Of a stretch of 36,690 nt of DNA, positions 16,340 to 24,940 are shown piece by piece. Origin of the DNA: Streptomyces malaysiensis subsp. samsunensis (GTDB lineage: Bacteria > Actinomycetota > Actinomycetes > Streptomycetales > Streptomycetaceae); assembly GCF_024519315.1 (NCBI RefSeq), contig NZ_JANIIC010000083.1, positions 1 to 36,690 of the forward strand. Direction: 5' to 3'. A program made the position numbers and the translations under genes. Numbering within the stretch: the stretch's first letter is position 1; every line of letters begins with the position of its first letter. The notes under the pieces were generated by a model. That model was not told the DNA's origin. It did no database searches and saw only the letters and a list, made by a program, of their open reading frames with translations.

Positions 16340-17047
16340 TTAGGCGAGTGGGCCGAGGTCAATTGCGGCGCAGCGCCAGCGGGCGTCGGCGCCGAGCTCC
16401 AGCCGGAAGGCGAGCGCGCTGAGCCGGTCTCCGGAGGCGATCCGGGCGAATGCCTCGATGACCCCGTGCCGGGGCTGGTACTCGCCACAGCGCCGTACGA
16501 CGGGCGCTGTTGCACGCGTTCCGGCGGGGCGCAGCGGGGCGCGCGGGGCGAGTTCGATCAGCTGGTCGTAGGCGGCCGGGAGGGCGTGCCCGAGGAGGGT
16601 GTGAACGGGGCGCTGACCGCTGAGGGTGAGCACCAGCCGGTTGGCGAACCAGTAGCGCGGCAGCCGATCCCGCTGCCGCCACGCCGCGGTGGCGGCCGCG
16701 GAGCGCGATACGGCCGCCGCACGGGACGCGGTCGCCGCGCGGGACGCGGTGGGCACGCGGCGCGCTTCCGTCGTGTGGGGCGCCGCCGTCGGCCGTGCGG
16801 TCCGGGGCGGTGCTGCCGTTGTGGGGGTGGTGCGGGGGCGGCGGGGGTCTTTGCGGCCGGGTGGGCCGCTTCGCCCCGGCCCGCTGCCGCCGCGCCGTCG
16901 TACGGCCTCCCCGGCCGCGGTCGGTCGTACGGCCTCCCCGGCCGCGGTCGGTCGTACGGCCTCCCCGGCCGCGGTCGGTCGTACGGCCTCCCCGGCCGTC
17001 GTGGCCCGGTTCGTGGACCGATCCGTCGCCCGGACGCCCTCACCCAT
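16340..17047 (-). CDS. Rv3235-family (DUF6459-like) protein
   Basis: A 235-residue protein of unknown function. The conserved part is the C-terminal half (from about 120): WRQRDRLPRYWFANRLVLTLSGQRPVHTLLGHALPAAYDQLIEL, then a low-complexity linker, then FARIASGDRLSALAFRLELGADARWRCAAIDLG. This matches the actinobacterial Rv3235 family, whose gene also sits near secA and mtrAB in mycobacteria. The N-terminal half is disordered and basic, with about four copies of a 9-residue repeat (RPTAAGEAV) encoded by a 27-bp DNA repeat. ATG 17047 is chosen over the upstream frame to 17167; GGGGCGAG precedes it. Two palindromes lie at 17081-17122. A cytoplasmic location is inferred because no signal peptide or TM segment is seen. 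Confidence 0.82.
   Translation of the reverse strand: MGEGVRATDRSTNRATTAGEAVRPTAAGEAVRPTAAGEAVRPTAAGEAVRRRGGSGPGRSGPPGRKDPRRPRTTPTTAAPPRTARPTAAPHTTEARRVPTASRAATASRAAAVSRSAAATAAWRQRDRLPRYWFANRLVLTLSGQRPVHTLLGHALPAAYDQLIELAPRAPLRPAGTRATAPVVRRCGEYQPRHGVIEAFARIASGDRLSALAFRLELGADARWRCAAIDLGPLA
16897..16998. repeat. 27-bp tandem repeat inside the Rv3235-like gene
   Basis: Three identical 27-bp copies (16897-16923, 16924-16950, 16951-16977), each beginning GTCGTACGGCCTCCCCGGCC, plus 21 bp of a fourth. On the coding (minus) strand each unit encodes RPTAAGEAV in frame. Perfect copies point to recent slippage. Confidence 0.93.
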
Positions 17048-17080
17048 GCTGCTCGCCCCGTTCTCCGCGGCCCGGCCGAA

Positions 17081-17122
17081 TACCGGGCGGTAGCTTTCGT
17101 CGGAAAGTCTTCTACCGGCGGT
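17081..17122. promoter_or_regulatory. Two related palindromes upstream of the Rv3235-like gene
   Basis: TACCGGGCGGTA (17081-17092) and ACCGGCGGT (17114-17122) are palindromes of the same ACCG/CGGT arms, about 30 bp apart, 34 to 75 bp upstream of the Rv3235-like ATG and within the 317-bp divergent gap (17048-17364). They look like a two-site operator. The rest of the gap holds no recognised element apart from a possible TATGCT -10 box near 17332. Confidence 0.35.
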
Positions 17123-17364
17123 TTTCCGGCCTCCGCAATCGGCGCCCGGCCCCCTTCGCGCCCACATCGCGGTTCACCTATCCGGGGCATGCGGCCACTC
17201 ATCGGCCCTGGTCATCGGCTCGAGCGCGGCTCATTCCCGTCTTCGCGCGGGCCCGTTCCGACCTGTCCTCCGAAAGGGGACCACCGGTCCTTTCCAGAAG
17301 GTTCGGGGAGGGGACGGGCGATCGTATGCTGGGGGCCTATCGGTCTCTGATGAAAGCGGCAGAC

Positions 17365-17871
17365 ATGCGCGTCTACGTCCCCCTGACCCTCTCCGGTCTC
17401 GCCGAGGCGTACAAGGAGGGCCAACTGGGGCCGGCGCCGTTGACCGCCTACGCGGTCACCCCCGCGCTCCGCGAGTGGTATCTGTCCGACGACATCGAGG
17501 AGCTGGAGTACGCGGCGCTGAGCCGGGCCGCGCAGGCGTCGCTGCGGCTGCTGGCCGTCGACCCGCGGGCGCCCCGCAGGCGGGCCGTGGTGGCCGTGGA
17601 CGTGCCCGACGGGCAGGCGGTCGCCGACCCGGACCGGGGGCTGGACCAGTCCGCGCTCGGCGAGGTGCGGATCGAGGCCGCCATACCGCTGGCGAAGGCC
17701 GCCGCCGTGCACCTGGACGCCGATGACGCCGAGCGGGACATCTCCGCGGCCGCCGACGCGCTGGGCGCGGCGGACCTCGGGGACGACGACGCGCAGTTCA
17801 CCGTGGACGGCGCCGAGGACCATGAGCTGCTCTGGTACGCCACCCAGGAGATCCCCAACCTCATCGAGTGA
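17365..17871 (+). CDS. DUF6912-like conserved protein
   Basis: A 168-residue acidic cytoplasmic protein that starts MRVYVPLTLSGLAEAYKEGQLGP and ends HELLWYATQEIPNLIE. It is a conserved actinobacterial protein of unknown function (DUF6912 in my recollection), found beside the HAD hydrolase and Rv3235-like genes in Streptomyces. No catalytic motif is obvious. ATG 17365 is chosen because homologues begin MRVYVPLT; the ribosome binding site is weak and a longer frame runs upstream. The HAD gene follows after 9 to 45 bp and is probably co-transcribed. Confidence 0.82.
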   Translation: MRVYVPLTLSGLAEAYKEGQLGPAPLTAYAVTPALREWYLSDDIEELEYAALSRAAQASLRLLAVDPRAPRRRAVVAVDVPDGQAVADPDRGLDQSALGEVRIEAAIPLAKAAAVHLDADDAERDISAAADALGAADLGDDDAQFTVDGAEDHELLWYATQEIPNLIE

Positions 17872-17916
17872 GGCCCGTCGATGCCCGGTGTCCGAGCCTC
17901 CGGGTACGGTCGTGGG

Positions 17917-18585
17917 ATGGGGAAGAATCAGGTGACGCATCTCGTCTGGGACTGGAACGGCACACTGCTCCACGACATCGACGCCGTGATCTCGGCGACG
18001 AACGCCTCGTTCCAGGAGATCGGGCTGCCGCCGATCACCCTCGAGCGCTATCGCGACCTGTACTGCGTCCCGGTGCCCCGCTTCTACGAGCGGCTCATGG
18101 GCCGGCTGCCCACCGACGCGGAGTGGGAGGTCATGGACGAGGCGTTCCACCGGCACTACTGGGCGCTGGCCGAGAGCGCCGGGCTGGCGATCGGCGCCCG
18201 GCGGCTGCTCACCGAGTGGCAGGAGGCGGGCCTCACCCAGTCGCTGTGCTCACTGGCCCCGCATGAGTATCTGCTTCCCCTGGTGCGGACGCATGGCATC
18301 GAGAGCCATTTCGTCCGGGTGGACGGCCGCGTCGGCCAGAGCAACGCCGGTAAGGCCGAGCAGATGATGCGCCATATCGCCGCGCTCGAAGGGGTGTCGC
18401 CGCGGCGGATGGTGGTGATCGGGGACGCCCTGGACGACGCGGTGGCGGCGCGGCACGTGGGGGCGCGGGCCGTGCTCTACACGGGCGGTTCGCACAGCCG
18501 GACCAGCCTGGAGGCGGCCGGGGTGCCGGTCGTGGACACGCTCGAGGAGGCCGTACAGAAGGCCGAGCGCATGGTCGACGAGTGA
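17917..18585 (+). CDS. HAD-superfamily hydrolase (phosphoglycolate phosphatase-like)
   Basis: A 222-residue HAD phosphatase. Motif I is D12-W-N14-G-T in LVWDWNGTLLHD, motif II is probably S112 in LCSLAPH, the conserved lysine is K146 in SNAGKAEQM, and motif IV is GD170ALDD174. A helical cap lies between motif I and motif II. The second Asp of the usual DxD(G/T) motif is Asn here; this DxN form recurs in a subgroup of bacterial HAD proteins, but it should alter general acid/base catalysis. ATG 17917 (GTGGG upstream) is taken as start; ATG 17881, with AGG 6 bases upstream, is an equally credible start adding 12 residues. Substrate unknown. Confidence 0.85.
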   Translation: MGKNQVTHLVWDWNGTLLHDIDAVISATNASFQEIGLPPITLERYRDLYCVPVPRFYERLMGRLPTDAEWEVMDEAFHRHYWALAESAGLAIGARRLLTEWQEAGLTQSLCSLAPHEYLLPLVRTHGIESHFVRVDGRVGQSNAGKAEQMMRHIAALEGVSPRRMVVIGDALDDAVAARHVGARAVLYTGGSHSRTSLEAAGVPVVDTLEEAVQKAERMVDE

Positions 18586-18602
18586 CCGACGAGTAAAGGG
18601 CC

Positions 18603-18621
18603 GGAGCCCGTCCCGGGCTCC
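18603..18621. terminator. Terminator after the HAD gene
   Basis: GGAGCCCG (18603-18610) and CGGGCTCC (18614-18621) form a perfect 8-bp stem with a TCC loop, 17 bp after the stop and between convergent genes. No T tract. Confidence 0.6.
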
Positions 18622-18744
18622 TCGGCAGTCTGCCTCAGGCCCTTGCGGTGCTTCGTGCGCCCTCTCGCGCGTCCGTACGCCTCCGCGGCAGCGTCCCCGC
18701 TCCCGTCACGCCGAAGGCACCCACCTCGCCCCACCTCCGCCATC

Positions 18745-19311
18745 TCACACCACCGGCGCCTTGACCCGCAGCACCGCCAGGAACTCCCGCATCCAGGCCG
18801 GATGGTCCGGCCACGCCCGCGACGAGATCAGCGTGCCGTCGACCACGACCTCCGCGTCCTGGTACTCCGCCCCCGCCGCCTGCATATCCGGCTCCAGCGC
18901 CGGATACGCGGTGACCCGCCGCCCGCTCAGACCGCCCACGGCCGCCGTCAGCAGCGGGCCGTGGCAGATCTGCGCCACCGGCTTGTCCGCGTCGAAGAAC
19001 GCCTTGCAGATCTTGCGGAGCTCGGGGTCGTTGCGCAGGTACTCCGGGGCCCGGCCGCCGGGGATCACCAGGGCGGCGTACCGCCCGGGGTCGACCTCGG
19101 AGAAGGCGAGGTCGGCGGGGAGCGTATAGCCCGGCTTCTCGGTGTAGGTGTCGAAGCCCTCCTCGAAGTCATGGACCACGAGGCGCAGCGTCTTGCGGCT
19201 CGGGGCCGCGATATGGACCTCGTACCCCTCCTCGCGCAGCCGCTGGTAGGGGTAGAGCACCTCCAGCGATTCGGCCGCGTCGCCGGTCACCAGCAGGATC
19301 TTCGCAGCCAT
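18745..19311 (-). CDS. DJ-1/PfpI-family protein
   Basis: A 188-residue class I glutamine amidotransferase-like protein of the DJ-1/PfpI superfamily. The nucleophile elbow is AQICHGPLL with Cys116 and His117; an acidic residue near the N-terminus (Glu14 or Glu17 in DAAESLEVLYP) and IPGGRAPEYLRNDPELRK (83-100) complete the usual site. Family members act as proteases, deglycases or stress chaperones; which applies here cannot be told. ATG 19311 is preceded by GGAGGTGGG. It is convergent with the HAD gene and divergent from the NAD-GDH gene. Confidence 0.9.
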   Translation of the reverse strand: MAAKILLVTGDAAESLEVLYPYQRLREEGYEVHIAAPSRKTLRLVVHDFEEGFDTYTEKPGYTLPADLAFSEVDPGRYAALVIPGGRAPEYLRNDPELRKICKAFFDADKPVAQICHGPLLTAAVGGLSGRRVTAYPALEPDMQAAGAEYQDAEVVVDGTLISSRAWPDHPAWMREFLAVLRVKAPVV

Positions 19312-19765
19312 GCCGCCCACCTCCAGGTCCACGGTTACCACCGTGCTTACCACCGTCCAGATCACGGTGCATCCGCGCCCGCGCTTTGCCAAGAGGGCGT
19401 GAGCGGCGCATCATCGCGGCGCGCGCGCCTCGCGGTCGCTGTCCATTTCGTCAAACTTCAGGGCCCGGTTTTGTACACGAACGGCTCATGACGACCCCCT
19501 GGGGAGGAGCGATAGCCTTACTGCGTGATCAGCGCGATAGTCCGTGAGGGCAATGAGGCCCTCGCTCCGCGCCCGGCGCCCCACGGGCCCCGGGCTCGAG
19601 CCGCCGCTGACCTGTGGCGTGTGGGGTCTTGGTCACTTACGGCCGAGTACGCCCCGGCCATTTCCCGATCCGGCATACCGTCGTTCACGACCGGATTTTT
19701 CGCGTCGCGGCGTCATGCCACCGCAATCGATGTCACGCAACGGCGCGCGACAGGAGCCAGAGGAC
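19312..19765. other. Divergent intergenic region, 454 bp
   Basis: Separates the DJ-1 gene (minus) from the NAD-GDH gene (plus) and should carry promoters for both. The frame upstream of 19766 stays open from 19544, but residues there look unlike a conserved N-terminus. No promoter of recognisable consensus, operator or riboswitch was found. Confidence 0.5.
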
Positions 19766-22700
19766 ATGCAGACCAAGCTGGACGAAGCCAAGGCCGAGTT
19801 GCTCGAACGGGCCGCGCGGGTAGCTGAGAACAGCCCTGCCGGGGGGCAACCGGTGCAGGGCCCAGGACCGGAAGCCCTGACCGCATACCTCCAGCACTAC
19901 TACCTGCACACGCCTCCGGAGGACCTCGCCGATCGCGACCCGGTCGATGTCTTCGGGGCGGCGCTCTCCCACTACCGGCTCGCCGAGGTGCGTCCTCAGG
20001 GCACGGCGAACGTCCGTGTGCACACGCCGACCGTCGAGGAGCACGGCTGGACGTGCAGCCACTCCGTGGTCGAAGTGGTCACGGACGATATGCCGTTCTT
20101 GGTCGATTCGGTCACCAATGAGCTCACCCGCCAGGGGCGCGGCATCCATGTCGTGATCCACCCGCAGGTGATCGTGCGCCGTGACATCACCGGCAAGCTG
20201 ATCGAGCTGCTGGATCTCCCCGCGGACGGCGCGACCCGGAAAGAGCTTCCGCATGACGCGGTCGTGGAGTCCTGGATCCATGTCGAAACCGATCGCGAGA
20301 CCGACCGCGGCGATCTGAAGCAGATCACCGCCGATCTCCTGCGCGTCCTGTCCGATGTCCGCGAGGCCGTCGAGGACTGGGAGAAGATGCGCGAGTCCGC
20401 GCTGCGCATCGCCGAGGGCCTGCCGGAGGAGCCCAAGGCCGCCGAGGTCCGCCAGGAGGAGGTGGAGGAGGCACGTGAGCTGCTGCGCTGGCTCGCGGAC
20501 GACCACTTCACCTTCATCGGCTTCCGCGAGTACGAGCTGACGCAGGTCCCCACCGAGGCCGGTGGCGAGGAGGACGTGCTGACCGCGGTGCCCGGCACCG
20601 GCCTCGGCATCCTCCGCTCCGACCCGCAGCACAAAAACCCCGAGCAGAGCCCCCAGGGGGGCTCCGGGACCCCGGTGTCGCCGTCCTTCAACCGGCTTCC
20701 GGCCGATGCCCGCGCCAAGGCGCGCGAGCGCAAGCTGCTGGTGCTCACCAAGGCCAACAGCCGCGCCACCGTCCACCGCCCCTCGTACCTCGACTACATC
20801 GGCGTGAAGAAGTTCGACGCCGAGGGCAATGTGATCGGTGAGCGCCGCTTCCTGGGGCTGTTCTCCTCCGCCGCGTACACCGAGTCGGTGCGCCGGGTTC
20901 CGGTCATCCGCCGCAAGGTCGACGAGGTGCTCGCGGGCGCGGGCTTCGCGGCCAACAGCCACGACGGCCGGGATCTGCTCCAGATCCTGGAGACCTATCC
21001 GCGCGATGAGCTGTTCCAGACCCCGGTCGATCAGCTCCGCTCGATCGTGACCAGCGTGCTCTACCTCCAGGAGCGCCGCCGGCTGCGGCTGTTCCTGCGC
21101 CAGGACGAGTACGGGCGCTACTACTCCGCGCTGGTCTACCTTCCGCGCGATCGTTTCACCACCGATGTGCGGCTGCGGCTGACCGACATCCTGCTGGAGG
21201 AGCTGAGCGGCCGCCCGCCGGTCGACTTCACCGCCCTGCACACCGAGTCGGTGCTCTCCCGGCTGCACTTCGTGGTCCGCGTCCAGCCGGGCACCGAGCT
21301 GCCCGATCTCACCGACGCCGATGTGGAGCGGATCGAGACCCGGCTGATCGAGGCCGCCCGCTCCTGGGCCGACGGCTTCGCCGAGGCGCTGGTCTCCGAG
21401 GTCGGCGAGGAGCGCGCCGCCGAGCTGCTCCGCCGCTATCAGCACGCCTTCCCCGAGGGGTACAAGGCGGACCACACCCCGCGCGGCGCCGTCGCCGACC
21501 TCCAGCACCTGGAGCGGCTGAAGGGCGGCGAGAAGGACTTCGCGCTCAGCCTGTACGAGCCGGTGGGCGCGGCCCACGCCGAGCGCCGCTTCAAGATCTA
21601 CCGGGCCGGGGCCCAGATCTCGCTGTCCGCGGTGCTCCCGGTGCTCAACACCCTGGGCGTCGAGGTGGTGGACGAGCGTCCGTACGAGCTGCGCTGCTCG
21701 GACCGGACCACCGCCTGGGTCTACGACTTCGGGCTGCGGCTGCCCCTGCGCGAGGGCGAGTCCCTCGCCGACGACGCCCGTGAGCGCTTCCAGAACGCGT
21801 TCGCCGCGGTGTGGACCGGTCTGGCCGAGAGCGACAACTTCAACCAGCTGGTGCTGGGCGCGGGGCTGGACTGGCGGCAGGCGATGGTGCTGCGGGCCTA
21901 CGCCAAGTATCTGCGGCAGGCCGGGTCCACCTTCAGCCAGTCGTACATGGAGGACACCCTCCGTAACAATGTGCACACCACCCGGCTGCTGGTCTCCCTC
22001 TTCGAGGCGCGGATGTCGCCGGAGCGGCAGCGGGCGGGCCTGGAGCTGACCGACGCCCTGCTGGAGGAGCTGGACGCGGCGCTGGACCAGGTGGCCTCGC
22101 TGGACGAGGACCGCATCCTGCGCTCCTTCCTCACCCTGATCAAGGCCACGCTTCGGACGAATCACTTCCAGAGCGTCAGCGATGGAAGCGACAACAGGGG
22201 TCAGAAGAACGGGGACGGCAAGCCGCACGACTACCTGTCGATCAAGCTCGATCCGCAGGCCGTGCCGGATCTGCCCGCACCCCGCCCGGCGTACGAGATC
22301 TGGGTCTACTCGCCGCGGGTGGAGGGTGTGCATCTGCGGTTCGGCAAGGTCGCGCGCGGGGGCCTGCGCTGGTCCGACCGGCGTGAGGACTTCCGCACCG
22401 AGATCCTCGGCCTGGTCAAGGCGCAGATGGTGAAGAACACGGTCATCGTGCCGGTGGGCGCCAAGGGCGGCTTCGTCGGCAAGCGGCTGCCGGATCCGTC
22501 CGTCGACCGTGACGCCTGGATGGCCGAGGGCATCGCCTGCTACAAGACTTTCATCTCCGGTCTGCTCGACATCACCGACAACATGGTGGCCGGGCAGGTC
22601 GAGCCGCCCAAGGACGTGGTCCGCCACGACGGGGAGGACACCTATCTTGTCGTCGCCGCCGACAAGGGCACCGCGACCTTCTCCGACATCGCCAACGACG

Positions 22701-24766
22701 TGGCCCAGTCGTACGGCTTCTGGCTGGGGGACGCCTTCGCCTCCGGCGGCTCCGCCGGATACGACCACAAGGGCATGGGCATCACCGCCCGCGGCGCCTG
22801 GGAGTCCGTCAAGCGCCACTTCCGCGAGCTGGGCCATGACACCCAGACCCAGGACTTCACGGTCGTGGGCGTCGGCGACATGTCCGGCGATGTGTTCGGC
22901 AACGGGATGCTGCTGAGCGAGCACATCCGGCTGATCGCCGCCTTCGACCACCGGCATATCTTCCTGGACCCCAACCCGGACGCGGCCACCTCCTACGCCG
23001 AGCGCCGCCGCCTGTTCGAGCTGCCGCGCTCCTCGTGGGAGGACTACGACACCGAGCTGCTGTCGGCGGGCGGCGGCATCCACCCCCGTAGGGCCAAGTC
23101 CATCCCGATCACCCCGCAGGTGCGGGCCGCGCTGGGCATCGAGAAGCGGGTCACCAAGATGACCCCGGCCGATCTGATGAAGACGATCCTCAAGGCCCCG
23201 GTGGACCTGCTGTGGAACGGCGGCATCGGCACCTACGTCAAGGCGTCCACCGAGTCGCACGGCGATGTCGGCGACAAGGCCAATGACGCGATCCGGGTGG
23301 ACGGCCAGGATCTGCGGGTCAAGGTCGTCGGCGAGGGTGGCAACCTGGGCCTCACCCAGCTGGGCCGGATCGAGTTCGCCCTCAACGGCGGCCGGATCAA
23401 CACCGACGCGATCGACAACAGCGCCGGTGTGGACACCTCCGACCATGAGGTGAACATCAAGATCCTGCTCAACGCCCTGGTCACCGAGGGAGACCTCACG
23501 GTCAAGCAGCGCAACAAGCTGCTCGCCGAGATGACCGACGAGGTCGGCGCGCTGGTGCTGCGCAACAACTACGCGCAGAACGTGGCCCTGGCCAACTCCG
23601 TCGCCCAGGCCCCCAGCCTGCTCCACGCCCACCAGCGGCTGATGCGCCGCCTGGGCCGGGAGGGCCGGCTGGACCGGGCGCTGGAGTTCCTGCCCACCGA
23701 CCGGCAGATCCGCGAGCGGCTCTCGTCCGGGCGCGGGCTGTCCCAGCCCGAACTGGCCGTACTGCTCGCCTACGTCAAGATCACGGTGGCCGATGAGCTG
23801 ATCGCCACCGGGCTGCCCGACGATCCGTACCTCCAGCGGCTGCTGCACGCGTACTTCCCGCAGGCGCTGCGCCAGCGGTTCCCCGAGCACATCGACGGCC
23901 ACGCCCTGCGGCGCGAGATCGTCACCACCGTGCTGGTCAACGACACCGTCAACACCGCCGGTACGACCTTCCTGCACCGGATGCGGGAGGAGACCGGGGC
24001 CTCCACCGAGGAGGTCGTGCGCGCCCAGACCGCGGCCCGCGCGATCTTCGAGCTGAACCAGGTGTGGGATGAGGTCGAGGCGCTGGACACGGTCGTCGCC
24101 GCCGATATCCAGACCAGGATGCGGCTGCACTCGCGGCGGCTGGTCGAGCGCGGCACCCGCTGGCTGCTCAACAACCGGCCGCAGCCGCTGGCGCTCGACG
24201 AGACCATCGACTTCTTCGCGGAGCGGGTCGGCACGGTCCGGGCCCAGCTGCCCAAGCTGCTGCGCGGCTCCGACATCGAGTGGTACCAGCGGATCTACGA
24301 CGAGCTGACCGGGGCGAACGTCCCGGAGGACCTGGCCACCCGGGTGGCGGGCTTCTCCTCGACCTTCCCGGCGCTGGACATCGTCGCCATCGCGGACCGC
24401 ACCGGCAAGGAGCCGCTGTCGGTCGCCGAGGTCCACTACGACCTGGCCGACCGGCTGCGGATCAGCCAGCTGATGGACCGGATCATCGAACTGCCGCGCG
24501 CCGACCGGTGGCAGTCCATGGCCCGGGTCTCCATCCGCGAGGACCTGTACGCGGCCCAGGCCGCCCTGACCGCCGATGTGCTGTCGGTGGGCAACGGCGG
24601 CTCCACGCCCGAGCAGCGCTTCAAGGCGTGGGAGGAGAAGAACGCCGCGATCCTCCAGCGAGCCCGCACCACGCTCGATGAGATCCAGTCGTCGGAGACC
24701 TTCGACCTGGCCAATCTGTCGGTCGCGATGCGGACGATGCGGACGCTGCTGCGCACGCACAGCTGA
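19766..24766 (+). CDS. NAD-specific glutamate dehydrogenase, L_180 type
   Basis: A 1666-residue catabolic NAD-dependent glutamate dehydrogenase (glutamate to 2-oxoglutarate and ammonia), of the very large L_180 class first described in Streptomyces clavuligerus. The long N-terminal regulatory part (about 1-800) is followed by the catalytic core: KVARGGLRWSDRREDFRTEI (about 859-878), VPVGAKGGFVGKR (about 894-906), the Rossmann motif VVGVGDMSGDVFGNGML (about 1031-1047) and a C-terminal all-helical region. Homology is continuous, so no frameshift is seen. ATG 19766 is chosen: GGAG lies about 9 bases upstream and the product begins MQTKLDEAKAELLERA. An in-frame ATG near 19712 is an alternative. 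It appears monocistronic, ending at a strong terminator. Confidence 0.95.
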   Translation: MQTKLDEAKAELLERAARVAENSPAGGQPVQGPGPEALTAYLQHYYLHTPPEDLADRDPVDVFGAALSHYRLAEVRPQGTANVRVHTPTVEEHGWTCSHSVVEVVTDDMPFLVDSVTNELTRQGRGIHVVIHPQVIVRRDITGKLIELLDLPADGATRKELPHDAVVESWIHVETDRETDRGDLKQITADLLRVLSDVREAVEDWEKMRESALRIAEGLPEEPKAAEVRQEEVEEARELLRWLADDHFTFIGFREYELTQVPTEAGGEEDVLTAVPGTGLGILRSDPQHKNPEQSPQGGSGTPVSPSFNRLPADARAKARERKLLVLTKANSRATVHRPSYLDYIGVKKFDAEGNVIGERRFLGLFSSAAYTESVRRVPVIRRKVDEVLAGAGFAANSHDGRDLLQILETYPRDELFQTPVDQLRSIVTSVLYLQERRRLRLFLRQDEYGRYYSALVYLPRDRFTTDVRLRLTDILLEELSGRPPVDFTALHTESVLSRLHFVVRVQPGTELPDLTDADVERIETRLIEAARSWADGFAEALVSEVGEERAAELLRRYQHAFPEGYKADHTPRGAVADLQHLERLKGGEKDFALSLYEPVGAAHAERRFKIYRAGAQISLSAVLPVLNTLGVEVVDERPYELRCSDRTTAWVYDFGLRLPLREGESLADDARERFQNAFAAVWTGLAESDNFNQLVLGAGLDWRQAMVLRAYAKYLRQAGSTFSQSYMEDTLRNNVHTTRLLVSLFEARMSPERQRAGLELTDALLEELDAALDQVASLDEDRILRSFLTLIKATLRTNHFQSVSDGSDNRGQKNGDGKPHDYLSIKLDPQAVPDLPAPRPAYEIWVYSPRVEGVHLRFGKVARGGLRWSDRREDFRTEILGLVKAQMVKNTVIVPVGAKGGFVGKRLPDPSVDRDAWMAEGIACYKTFISGLLDITDNMVAGQVEPPKDVVRHDGEDTYLVVAADKGTATFSDIANDVAQSYGFWLGDAFASGGSAGYDHKGMGITARGAWESVKRHFRELGHDTQTQDFTVVGVGDMSGDVFGNGMLLSEHIRLIAAFDHRHIFLDPNPDAATSYAERRRLFELPRSSWEDYDTELLSAGGGIHPRRAKSIPITPQVRAALGIEKRVTKMTPADLMKTILKAPVDLLWNGGIGTYVKASTESHGDVGDKANDAIRVDGQDLRVKVVGEGGNLGLTQLGRIEFALNGGRINTDAIDNSAGVDTSDHEVNIKILLNALVTEGDLTVKQRNKLLAEMTDEVGALVLRNNYAQNVALANSVAQAPSLLHAHQRLMRRLGREGRLDRALEFLPTDRQIRERLSSGRGLSQPELAVLLAYVKITVADELIATGLPDDPYLQRLLHAYFPQALRQRFPEHIDGHALRREIVTTVLVNDTVNTAGTTFLHRMREETGASTEEVVRAQTAARAIFELNQVWDEVEALDTVVAADIQTRMRLHSRRLVERGTRWLLNNRPQPLALDETIDFFAERVGTVRAQLPKLLRGSDIEWYQRIYDELTGANVPEDLATRVAGFSSTFPALDIVAIADRTGKEPLSVAEVHYDLADRLRISQLMDRIIELPRADRWQSMARVSIREDLYAAQAALTADVLSVGNGGSTPEQRFKAWEEKNAAILQRARTTLDEIQSSETFDLANLSVAMRTMRTLLRTHS

Positions 24767-24786
24767 CGCGTACCGCACGGCCTCCG

Positions 24787-24822
24787 CGCCCCCGGTGGAC
24801 TTCATGTCCGCCGGGGGCGTTT
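24787..24822 (+). terminator. Strong terminator after NAD-GDH
   Basis: CGCCCCCGGTGGAC (24787-24800) pairs with GTCCGCCGGGGGCG (24806-24819) over 14 bp with one T-G wobble and a 5-nt loop, followed by TTTG. This is the clearest intrinsic terminator in the window. Confidence 0.85.
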
Positions 24823-24940
24823 GTCACCCGCTTGGGCGCCCCTCGATCGACCGAGCGGGCATACCGGGACGAACCCACCTAGCGTGGGTGGTCAGTGAGT
24901 GCTTCGCGCCTCGAACCGCCATCGCGTCCCGAGGAGCCTT

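Noticed and set aside
19733..24805. 1690-codon minus-strand frame opposite NAD-GDH
   Set aside because: The plus-strand protein carries all dehydrogenase motifs; the antisense product is Leu/Val/Gly/Asp-rich with no recognisable domain.
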